Part shown: positions 1 to 4,759 of the stretch, piece by piece
Layout of the letters: each line of letters opens with the position of its first letter
Numbering within the stretch: position 1 is the stretch's first letter
Assembly (NCBI GenBank): GCA_031290405.1
Contig: JAITNO010000141.1
Coordinates: 1 to 5,662 of the forward strand
Direction of reading: 5' to 3'
DNA from: Spirochaetaceae bacterium
GTDB lineage: Bacteria; Spirochaetota; Spirochaetia; Treponematales; Breznakiellaceae
DNA: 5,662 nt
Position numbers and translations under genes: made by a program
The notes under the pieces: model-generated
Told to the model about the DNA's origin: nothing
The model's input: the letters and a program-made list of their open reading frames with translations, nothing else
The model's database searches: none

Positions 1-65
1 GATAAAAGCCGCCCCGCAACCGTCCCATCCAGCACAGCATTAAGATCTTCCGCCAGTCGATTCAT
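1..65 (-). CDS. N-terminus of a probable PLP-dependent aminotransferase (partial, runs off the left edge)
   Basis: An ATG at 65-63 opens a minus-strand frame that stays open to the window edge, 21 full codons. The peptide contains LNAVLDGTVAGRLLS. From memory this resembles the start of a class I/II fold aminotransferase family whose members begin with a short 'N-x-LAE-LN-VL-GT-V-RLLS' stretch before a YFPKGI-type segment; the catalytic lysine and the PLP-binding region lie outside the window. An AGGA at 74-77 lies 8 bases upstream of the ATG, and a stronger GGAGG at 82-86 is too far away to be the main site. The gene diverges from the DAHP synthase/prephenate dehydratase gene. If it is an aromatic aminotransferase it could convert phenylpyruvate to phenylalanine, but that is inference from position. 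With so few residues the family call is tentative; that it is a real gene start is more likely than not. Confidence 0.5.
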   Translation of the reverse strand, partial: MNRLAEDLNAVLDGTVAGRLL

Positions 66-109
66 GGGCTCATCCTACCCCCCTCCGCAAAAACAATCAA
101 TATATTTAA

Positions 110-128
110 GAGGGGGCGCGCCCCCCTC
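110..128. other. GC hairpin in the divergent intergenic region
   Basis: GAGGGGG at 110-116 pairs with CCCCCTC at 122-128 around a five-base CGCGC loop, giving a seven-pair stem in the 120 bases between two divergent genes. On the minus strand the stem is followed by an AT-rich stretch (TTAAATATATTGATTG and five T), so it looks somewhat like a terminator in that direction. However, it would then end a transcript just before the aminotransferase start. On the plus strand no T-run follows. It may be a leader structure, a topological element, or a leftover of the hairpin-plus-A-run arrangement seen again at 3830-3873 and 4700-4730. Function is unknown. Confidence 0.4.
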
Positions 129-137
129 CTGGCCTTC

Positions 138-167
138 TTTACGGGGTTTTGTAAAGTGTGCTACACT
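138..167 (+). promoter_or_regulatory. Possible promoter of the DAHP synthase/prephenate dehydratase gene
   Basis: TTTACG (138-143) and TACACT (162-167) are separated by 18 bases and would place the transcription start near 174, only about 12 bases before the ATG at 186. The -10 box overlaps an inverted repeat, AGTGT (155-159), GCT, ACACT (163-167), which could bind a regulator. The left half of this region, TGTAAA at 151-155 and neighbours, recalls one half of a TyrR box, but the other half is missing. Matches to consensus are modest and the leader would be very short, so this is a weak call. Confidence 0.25.
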
Positions 168-174
168 CGCCAGC

Positions 175-179
175 GGAGG
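175..179 (+). promoter_or_regulatory. Shine-Dalgarno site that fixes the start at 186
   Basis: GGAGG at 175-179 lies six bases before the ATG at 186. The frame can also be opened from a GTG at 156, which has no ribosome-binding site and would add ten basic, non-family residues. Translation from 186 gives MIVVLSRD, the usual beginning of the N-terminal ferredoxin-like domain of this DAHP synthase type, so 186 is the start. Confidence 0.85.
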
Positions 180-185
180 CTTAGG

Positions 186-2126
186 ATGATTGTTGTTCTT
201 TCCAGGGATATTTCGCCGCACGACAAGGATGTGGTGCGCGCTTTTTTGAAGGATCATGGGCACGACGCGCGCGAACAGGCGTTCGGCGACGATCTTTTGT
301 TTTCGAGTTCGGGCAAGGCGCCGATCGACATCCACGAGTTGTCGCTGCTGCCGGGGATTGAGCGCGTGGCGGCTGTTTCCAAGCCGTACGAGCTGGCTTC
401 GCGCGAGACGAAGAGCGAGGATTCGATTGTTGCGGTGGGGCCGGTGAAGATTGGCGGCCCGCGCCTTACGGTGATTGCGGGTCCTTGCGCGGTTGAGAGC
501 CGCCAGCAAATCTTTGAGATTGCGGCTCTGGTGCGCGAGTCGGGGGCGGTTATGCTGCGCGGCGGGGCGTTTAAGCCGCGCTCGAGTCCGTATTCGTTTC
601 AGGGTCTGGGGATTAAGGGCCTTGAGTACATGAAAGAGGCCGGCGAGGCTAACGGGATGCCGATTGTGAGCGAGGTTATTTCGGGTGAGGGCGCGGCCGC
701 GATGAAGGATCTGACGGATATGTTCCAGATTGGCGCCCGCAATATGCAGAACTTCGATCTTTTGAAGAAGGTGGCGGCGTTCGGGAAGCCGGTGCTGCTC
801 AAGCGGGGGCCCTCGGCGACGATGGAGGAATGGCTGCTGTCTGCGGAATATCTCCTTTCCGGCGGGACGAAGGATGTTGTGCTCTGCGAGCGCGGCATCC
901 GCACGTTCGAGACGTACACGCGCAATACGCTGGACATTTCGGCGATTCCTGTGGTGAAGGGGCTGTCCCACCTGCCGGTGATTGTCGACCCGAGCCATGC
1001 GATTGGGATTCGCTCCCACGTTAGTCCGGCTTCTCTGGCGGCGGTCGCCGTCGGCGCCGACGGGCTGGCCATCGAGGTGCACAACAATCCCGACAAGGCG
1101 CTTTCCGACGGGCCTCAGTCGCTCTACCCTGAACAGTTTGAAAAGCTTATGCGCGACATTGAGGCGTTTGTCCCCGTCGTCGGCAAGGAGCTGATGCGCT
1201 TGCCTAAGGGCAGGGGGCTTGACGAAAAGGGCGCGGCGGCGGCTCCATCTGCGGCGCTCCGGATTGCGGGTGGGAAGATCGCCTTCTCCGGCCGCAGCGG
1301 CGCGTTTGCCGAACGCGCTCTGATCAACGCCTTTGGCGAGGAGGCGCCGCGCCTTCCCGTCCCCACTTTTTCGCGCGTTTTCGACGCGGTTCTGGACGGC
1401 TCGGCGCTCTTCGGCGTCATCCCGATCGAGAACAGTCTGGCAGGCTCCGTCCATGAAAACTACGATCTCTTCCTCCGCTATCCCGACGTGGCCATTACCG
1501 GGGAGATCAAGCTCCGCATCGTCCACTGCCTGATGGCCCAGGAGGAGACGAGCATCGAGCGGATTAAAACGGTCCGCAGCCATCCGCAGGGCTTTGCCCA
1601 GTGCCGTGAGTTCCTGGACAAACATCCCCAGTGGAACCTGGAGATCTGGCCGACGACGGCGGACGCCGTTCAGTCCATTGCCGGCGGCGGCACGGAGGCG
1701 CTTTCCATCGCGGCCATCGCCTCGGAAGCCGCCGCACAGGCGCATAAGCTCACCATCCTGAAGGCGGGCATCGAGAATAATCCCCAGAACTACACGCGCT
1801 TCGTCCTCATCTCGCGCAGGGGGGAAGGCGACGCGCAGATCGTCCCTCCGGCGCCGGCGGGCGTCGACGCGGCGGACAAGGCGTCCCTCGTGTTCTCCGT
1901 CAAGCATGAGCCGGGCTCCCTTATCCGCTGCCTGCAAATCCTCAGCGGAGAGGGGATCAACCTTTTAAAGCTGGAGAGCCGCCCGATACTCGGACAGCCG
2001 TGGAATTATATGTTTTATGTGGATGTTTCCATTCCCCCTGAACGCTCCGTCTTCGAGCGCGCCCTGCAACAGCTTAAAACCCACTCGGAGAACTTTCGCT
2101 TCCTGGGCGCCTACCGCGGGGCCTAA
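186..2126 (+). CDS. aroF/pheA: Fused 3-deoxy-7-phosphoheptulonate synthase / prephenate dehydratase with ACT domain
   Basis: A 646-residue cytoplasmic fusion protein. Residues 1 to about 75 form the ferredoxin-like regulatory domain found on type I-beta DAHP synthases such as that of Thermotoga maritima. Residues 85-340 are the catalytic barrel condensing phosphoenolpyruvate with erythrose 4-phosphate: GPCAVES (99-105), KPRSSPYSFQG (130-140), LKRG (205-208), DPSHA (268-272). The expected metal ligands are C101, H271, E297 and D308, each one residue before the T. maritima positions as I remember them. An alanine-rich linker (about 341-362) leads to prephenate dehydratase (363-543), which makes phenylpyruvate: GRSGAFAE (369-376), PIENSLAGSVHENYDLF (413-429), SHPQGFAQC (465-473) and the catalytic TRF (537-539). 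An ACT domain (566-640) follows, with EPGSLIRCL and ESRP (597-600), the phenylalanine-binding signature. All key residues are present, so both activities and feedback control by phenylalanine are expected. There is no chorismate mutase domain. The start is set by GGAGG six bases upstream. The fusion is certain as read; its regulation is inferred. Confidence 0.96.
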   Translation: MIVVLSRDISPHDKDVVRAFLKDHGHDAREQAFGDDLLFSSSGKAPIDIHELSLLPGIERVAAVSKPYELASRETKSEDSIVAVGPVKIGGPRLTVIAGPCAVESRQQIFEIAALVRESGAVMLRGGAFKPRSSPYSFQGLGIKGLEYMKEAGEANGMPIVSEVISGEGAAAMKDLTDMFQIGARNMQNFDLLKKVAAFGKPVLLKRGPSATMEEWLLSAEYLLSGGTKDVVLCERGIRTFETYTRNTLDISAIPVVKGLSHLPVIVDPSHAIGIRSHVSPASLAAVAVGADGLAIEVHNNPDKALSDGPQSLYPEQFEKLMRDIEAFVPVVGKELMRLPKGRGLDEKGAAAAPSAALRIAGGKIAFSGRSGAFAERALINAFGEEAPRLPVPTFSRVFDAVLDGSALFGVIPIENSLAGSVHENYDLFLRYPDVAITGEIKLRIVHCLMAQEETSIERIKTVRSHPQGFAQCREFLDKHPQWNLEIWPTTADAVQSIAGGGTEALSIAAIASEAAAQAHKLTILKAGIENNPQNYTRFVLISRRGEGDAQIVPPAPAGVDAADKASLVFSVKHEPGSLIRCLQILSGEGINLLKLESRPILGQPWNYMFYVDVSIPPERSVFERALQQLKTHSENFRFLGAYRGA

Positions 2127-2156
2127 GGACACGCCACGGTCGGCCGAGGGCCAGAC

Positions 2157-2207
2157 TGATGAGCGGGGAGGCTGATTGGCGGGGATGCAGGCCGATTGGC
2201 GGGAGGC
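2157..2207. repeat. Three imperfect 15-base direct repeats between convergent genes
   Basis: TGATGAGCGGGGAGG (2157-2171), TGATTGGCGGGGATG (2173-2187) and CGATTGGCGGGAGGC (2193-2207) are imperfect direct repeats starting 16 and 20 bases apart. They fill most of the 83-base gap between the stop codons of the fusion gene and cimA. I see no stem followed by a T-run on either strand here, so the gap holds no recognisable intrinsic terminator. The repeats could be a slippage product or a protein-binding array. Confidence 0.45.
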
Positions 2208-2209
2208 GG

Positions 2210-3802
2210 TCAGCGTTGCGCCAGCCGGTACTCTATCGAGTCCACGAGGGCCAGTCGGCTGGCGTCGATGAGGTCCGCCGAGACGCCCACCGTCGTCCAC
2301 GTCGACGAGCCGTCGGTCGATTCGATGAGCACACGCACCTTCGCCGCCGTGGCGTCCTTGCCGTCGATGACGCGCACCTTGTAATCCGACAGCCGCATAT
2401 TTTTAAGCACGGGGAAAAAGCCCACGAGGGAACGCCGCAGAGCCTTGTCCATCGCGTTCACCGGCCCGTCCCCCTCCGCCGCGGCAAGCTCGGTCTCCTT
2501 CCCCACCCGCACCTTCACCCAGGCGTGGCAGCACTCCAGGTTTTCCGGCGACGGATGCTCGCTCGTGGCGCGGTAGGCAAGCACCGCAAAGCGGCTCTCA
2601 AAACTCCCCATCAGCTTTCGCGCCAGGATCTCAAAGCTCGCGTCCGCCCCCTCGAACTGCCAGCCCTCGGCCTCCAGCACCTTGAGCTTCCGGGAAATCG
2701 CGCCGATCACCGCCGCCTCGCGGTCCACCGCTTCCCCCATCGCGCGCAGACGCTCGACAATCGCGCTCCGCCCTCCCTGTTCGCTCATCAGGAAACGCCG
2801 TTCGTTGCCCACCAGGGCAGGCGCCACGTGCTCAAACGACGCGCTTGACTTGAGCACGCCGTCCGCGTGCATCCCCGCCTTGTGCGAAAACGCGTACGAG
2901 CCGATGTACGGCGTCCCCCCCGGCACCACCACGTTCGCAATCTCCGCCACGCGGCGGCTTAAATCGGCAAGGCGCTCCAGACGCCCCACAGGAAGGCAGC
3001 GCCGTCCCATCTTCAACTCCAGACTCGGGATCAGCGCCGCCAATGCCGTGTTCCCACAGCGCTCCCCAAAGCCAAGCAGCGTCCCCTGCACGTGAACGCA
3101 GCCGGCCTCCACCGCCGCGAGGGAGCAGGCGAGGGCAAGCCCCATGTCGTTGTGCGCGTGGATGCCCAGCACAGGCTTTTCGTTTTCGCCGCAGCCCGCA
3201 AACGCCGCGCGCACGGCCTCCACCGCCTCAACAACCTCGTGGGGGAAGGCCCCCCCGTTCGTATCGCACAGAGCCAGACGCTCCGCACCCCCATCCGCCG
3301 CCGCCGCCAGCGTCCGCAGGGCGTAGTCCGCGTCAAGCTTCCAGCCGTCGAAAAAATGCTCGGCGTCGTAGATCACGCGCCTGCCGCGTTTTCTAAGGAA
3401 GAAAACCGTCTCGGCAATCATGTCGAGGTTCTCCTCCAAACCAACCCTCAACACATCGCGGACGTGCAGTGCCGAGCTTTTCCCAAAAACGACGACCGCC
3501 TCCGTCTCCGCGGCAAGGAGGCTTTCCAGAAGCCCGTCGTCCGCCGCCGCCGTATCCTTCCTCCGCGTGGAGCCAAAGGCGCAGAGCGTCGCGCGACGCA
3601 GCCTCAGCTTCTTTGCGCTGCGAAAGAAATCCGCGTCCTTCGGGTTGCTTCCCGGGTTCCCCGCCTCGATCCAGCGCACCCCCAGCTCGTCGAGCGCCAG
3701 CGCCACCGCAAGCTTATCCTGCACGGAGAAGCCGATCCCCACCCCCTGCGCGCCGTCGCGCAGCGTCGTGTCAAAAATCTCCACTTCGTTATGGTTTTTC
3801 AT
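2210..3802 (-). CDS. cimA: (R)-citramalate synthase
   Basis: A 530-residue member of the isopropylmalate/homocitrate/citramalate synthase family, of the length and layout typical of CimA. It condenses acetyl-CoA with pyruvate to (R)-citramalate, the threonine-independent entry to isoleucine. The TIM-barrel domain (about 5-285) begins with DTTLRDGAQ (11-19) and has DTNGG (180-184), HAHNDMGLA (215-223) and GFGERCGN (244-251). The metal ligands are expected to be D11, H215, H217 and N251. A middle segment with GSYAFSHKAGMHADG (311-325) is the usual linker. The C-terminal LeuA-type allosteric dimer domain (about 390-528) shows GDGPVNAMDKAL, KVRVLIESTDG, WTTVGVS and ALVDSIEY, so isoleucine feedback is likely by family analogy. 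A TGA one codon before the ATG excludes any longer form. The ribosome-binding site is poor: GGGG 12 bases and GGAGG 17 bases upstream. A leader with competing hairpins precedes it. 2-isopropylmalate synthase is the main alternative, but the DTTLRDGAQG start and length fit CimA better. Confidence 0.93.
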   Translation of the reverse strand: MKNHNEVEIFDTTLRDGAQGVGIGFSVQDKLAVALALDELGVRWIEAGNPGSNPKDADFFRSAKKLRLRRATLCAFGSTRRKDTAAADDGLLESLLAAETEAVVVFGKSSALHVRDVLRVGLEENLDMIAETVFFLRKRGRRVIYDAEHFFDGWKLDADYALRTLAAAADGGAERLALCDTNGGAFPHEVVEAVEAVRAAFAGCGENEKPVLGIHAHNDMGLALACSLAAVEAGCVHVQGTLLGFGERCGNTALAALIPSLELKMGRRCLPVGRLERLADLSRRVAEIANVVVPGGTPYIGSYAFSHKAGMHADGVLKSSASFEHVAPALVGNERRFLMSEQGGRSAIVERLRAMGEAVDREAAVIGAISRKLKVLEAEGWQFEGADASFEILARKLMGSFESRFAVLAYRATSEHPSPENLECCHAWVKVRVGKETELAAAEGDGPVNAMDKALRRSLVGFFPVLKNMRLSDYKVRVIDGKDATAAKVRVLIESTDGSSTWTTVGVSADLIDASRLALVDSIEYRLAQR

Positions 3803-3829
3803 CGTTCAACTGTACCCCGCCTCCGCCCC

Positions 3830-3857
3830 AAAAAACAAGGCCGTTTTCAGCGCGGCC
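3830..3857 (-). terminator. Intrinsic-terminator-like stem with T-run, just upstream of cimA
   Basis: Read on the minus strand, GGCCG (3857-3853) and CGGCC (3843-3839) form a five-pair all-GC stem with a nine-base loop, followed at once by TTGTTTTTT (3838-3830). It could terminate transcripts from vapBC. It also lies 28 bases before the cimA ATG and downstream of a possible cimA promoter, so it may act as an attenuator. Its left arm overlaps the stem of the 3852-3885 repeat, so the two structures exclude each other. Confidence 0.5.
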
Positions 3858-3885
3858 CCCCGAAGGAGGCCGCCTGCTGCGCCGC
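3852..3885. repeat. GC-rich hairpin repeat, left copy
   Basis: This 34-base stretch matches 4707-4740 at 33 of 34 positions in the same orientation (T at 3878 against C at 4733). Within it GCGGCC (3852-3857) pairs with GGCCGC (3868-3873) around a CCCCGAAGGA-type interior, which on the minus strand contains a C(TTCG)G tetraloop. CAGC (3848-3851) can pair with GCTG (3876-3879) across a two-base bulge to lengthen the stem. The two copies bracket the vapBC pair. Confidence 0.8.
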
Positions 3886-3895
3886 GCCGCTCTGC

Positions 3896-3924
3896 GTTAT
3901 ACCAAAACAACATCGTTCGTACAA
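3896..3924 (-). promoter_or_regulatory. Possible cimA promoter
   Basis: On the minus strand TTGTAC (3924-3919) and TATAAC (3901-3896) are 17 bases apart, the ideal spacing. The -10 box matches five of six consensus bases, the -35 box three of six. The predicted start is near 3889, giving an untranslated leader of about 87 bases that contains the hairpin repeat, the terminator-like stem and the T-run before cimA. No leader peptide with its own ribosome-binding site is visible in that leader. Confidence 0.4.
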
Positions 3925-3962
3925 GTTCCCGCACATCTGCTGTGCAACCGAGGCCTGAGCTA

Positions 3963-4040
3963 TTATCTTTTCGCGGCCATTTCGGCGATAAGCTCCTCGG
4001 GCGTTTTGTGCGTGTCTGCTATAATGTCTGCAATCCTGCC
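3963..4040 (-). other. Coding-like 25-codon open stretch after vapC, possible gene remnant
   Basis: Between a TAA at 4041-4043 and a TAA at 3963-3965 one minus-strand frame encodes 25 residues ending ADTHKTPEELIAEMAAKR. The composition looks like the soluble C-terminus of a real protein: a helix-breaking TPEE cap, then an amphipathic helix with a basic end. It contains one ATG (3980-3978), too close to the end to start a gene. It overlaps the last eight codons of vapC in another frame, and its bases are more GC-rich than vapC. It may be the tail of a gene cut by the arrival of vapBC, the original C-terminus of a vapC homologue after a frameshift, or chance. Confidence 0.25.
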
Positions 4041-4429
4041 TTAATACAGGCTTCTTTCAAATCATTGTCAAGCGTTGCTAGAACAGCCTGTTTCCTCATA
4101 GCCAATTCAAGATAAGCGGCATCATAACAAGTGAGGCAATAATCACGAGCCAACTTAAAAATCTTAATCGAATAATCCGAGCCGCTTGCCATATCGGTGT
4201 TCAAGTTCAAATCTTCAGTTTTCTCAAGCATCACCGAAACATCGTCCGCCTCAATACGTTTGCGTACTGCGTTATTTCTGAAAATATTACTTGTCTCATA
4301 CCAGAATAATTGTAGGACGGAAAGGATGTCCTCGTCTGTCAGGTCGTCAAAAAAAGCGTCAACATGGCTATTTTGCTCATCAGGAAGTGAATGAGCGGCA
4401 TTGTAAGAACTATCTATAACATATTGCAT
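4019..4429 (-). CDS. vapC: PIN-domain ribonuclease toxin of a VapBC-type pair
   Basis: A 136-residue PIN-domain protein of normal VapC length, expected to be a Mg-dependent endoribonuclease that cleaves RNA and stops growth when the antitoxin is lost. The four acidic positions of the PIN active site are visible: D6 in YVIDSS, E45 in WYETSNIF, D103 in YDAAYLELA and D121 (with D123) in LATLDNDLKEA. The ATG at 4429 shares its A with the TAA of the antitoxin gene (TAATG), a classic coupled arrangement. It places YVIDSS at residues 3-8, where PIN domains begin. An in-frame ATG at 4453 would add MAGRGPSV and has a GGAGG ten bases upstream, but that GGAGG is made by the conserved antitoxin codons for V-E-E, so I prefer 4429. 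Base composition is clearly more AT-rich than the metabolic genes, which fits horizontal acquisition. The RNA target cannot be read from sequence. Confidence 0.85.
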   Translation of the reverse strand: MQYVIDSSYNAAHSLPDEQNSHVDAFFDDLTDEDILSVLQLFWYETSNIFRNNAVRKRIEADDVSVMLEKTEDLNLNTDMASGSDYSIKIFKLARDYCLTCYDAAYLELAMRKQAVLATLDNDLKEACIKAGLQTL

Positions 4430-4611
4430 TACGGACGGCCCTCGTCCCGCCATGCAAGAATTTCCTCCACGGTTACAGGTTTACAACGAGCGCGGGATTT
4501 ACGTATTTCCTTGACGGCCTCCGCCCTGCATTGTGGTTTTTCAAGCATCGCCTGATATTCGGCATTATATTGGTTTTCAACGCCGGTTGCTAAAACATCC
4601 GCAATACACAT
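4429..4611 (-). CDS. vapB: Short antitoxin partner of the PIN toxin
   Basis: A 60-residue acidic-and-basic mixed protein directly upstream of, and overlapping by one base, the PIN toxin. The C-terminus PVTVEEILAWRDEGRP (45-60) is the hallmark: many antitoxins of PIN toxins end in a helix of the form 'EEILAWRDEGR', which wraps around the toxin and fills its active site. The N-terminal 25 residues (MCIADVLATG...) do not match the ribbon-helix-helix, AbrB or Phd DNA-binding folds I know, and the protein is shorter than the usual 70-85 residues. It may be a toxin-binding remnant or a variant. The start has an AGGGGG (4617-4622) five bases upstream, and the frame is closed by TAA shortly before, so it is not truncated by start choice. 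Promoter and palindrome lie 20-50 bases upstream. Confidence 0.75.
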   Translation of the reverse strand: MCIADVLATGVENQYNAEYQAMLEKPQCRAEAVKEIRKSRARCKPVTVEEILAWRDEGRP

Positions 4612-4629
4612 ACAAGCCCCCTGAAGCTG

Positions 4630-4642
4630 ATAATGTAATTAT
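4630..4642. promoter_or_regulatory. Palindrome over the vapBC -10 box, candidate operator
   Basis: ATAAT (4630-4634), GTA, ATTAT (4638-4642) is a perfect five-base inverted repeat with a three-base centre. It covers the -10 box and the likely start point, exactly where an autorepressing antitoxin-toxin complex would bind. Short AT-rich palindromes also arise by chance, so the evidence is position plus symmetry. Confidence 0.4.
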
Positions 4643-4665
4643 ACTCAAAATCCCCATTCATACAA
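4638..4665 (-). promoter_or_regulatory. Promoter of the vapBC pair
   Basis: On the minus strand a perfect TATAAT (4643-4638) lies 16 bases after TTGTAT (4665-4660). Transcription would begin near 4631, leaving a leader of about 20 bases that holds the AGGGGG ribosome-binding site of the antitoxin. The perfect -10 box and compact leader make this the best promoter in the window. Confidence 0.65.
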
Positions 4666-4699
4666 GATACCCGCGCCGTTACCGCCCTCCCCGCCCCAC

Positions 4700-4730
4700 A
4701 AAAAAGGCGGCCCCCCGAAGGAGGCCGCCT
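4700..4730 (-). terminator. Intrinsic terminator of the 62/185-residue gene pair
   Basis: On the minus strand AGGCGGCC (4730-4723) pairs with GGCCGCCT (4712-4705), with one T-G mismatch position and two more GC pairs closing a TTCG tetraloop inside. Six T follow (4705-4700). The stem starts 30 bases after the stop of the 185-residue gene. The C(TTCG)G loop is exceptionally stable in RNA. It also insulates vapBC from transcription coming from the right. Confidence 0.85.
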
Positions 4731-4740
4731 GCCGCGCCGC
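4707..4740. repeat. GC-rich hairpin repeat, right copy
   Basis: Same-orientation copy of 3852-3885, 855 bases away, with one mismatch over 34 bases. The last shared base is 4740; beyond it the copies differ, though both are soon followed by a CTCT...TTAT motif. Here the hairpin adjoins six A on the plus strand and acts as a terminator on the minus strand. The C-rich sequence just left of the A-run (CCGCCCTCCCCGCCCCACA) resembles the one left of the first copy, so the similarity extends loosely beyond 34 bases. Confidence 0.8.
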
Positions 4741-4759
4741 CGCGTGAGGCTCTTTCTTA

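Noticed and set aside
150..167. TyrR-box-like TGTAAA upstream of the aromatic gene
   Set aside because: Only one half-site matches. The second half does not fit TGTAAA-N6-TTTACA, and TyrR is mainly a gammaproteobacterial regulator.
156..185. Upstream GTG start for the fusion gene at 156
   Set aside because: It has no Shine-Dalgarno site, would add a basic peptide not seen in the family, and lies in the probable promoter.
75..1937. A 620-codon open frame on the minus strand opposite the fused DAHP synthase/prephenate dehydratase gene
   Set aside because: It is an antisense shadow produced by high-GC third-position bias. The translation is arginine-rich, lacks known motifs, and runs through the intergenic region.
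3092..3958. Long plus-strand open frames opposite cimA, including 2159-2848 and 3092-3958
   Set aside because: They mirror cimA codons, have low-complexity R/H/P-rich translations and no ribosome-binding sites. cimA itself carries all family motifs.
3885..4018. tRNA or small RNA gene between cimA and vapC
   Set aside because: I found no cloverleaf arms, anticodon stem or GTTCGA-type T-loop on either strand. Only the promoter candidate and the coding-like remnant stand out.
4430..4453. Upstream ATG at 4453 as the vapC start, with GGAGG ten bases before it
   Set aside because: That GGAGG is part of conserved antitoxin codons. The PIN fold begins at YVIDSS, which fits the coupled ATG at 4429.
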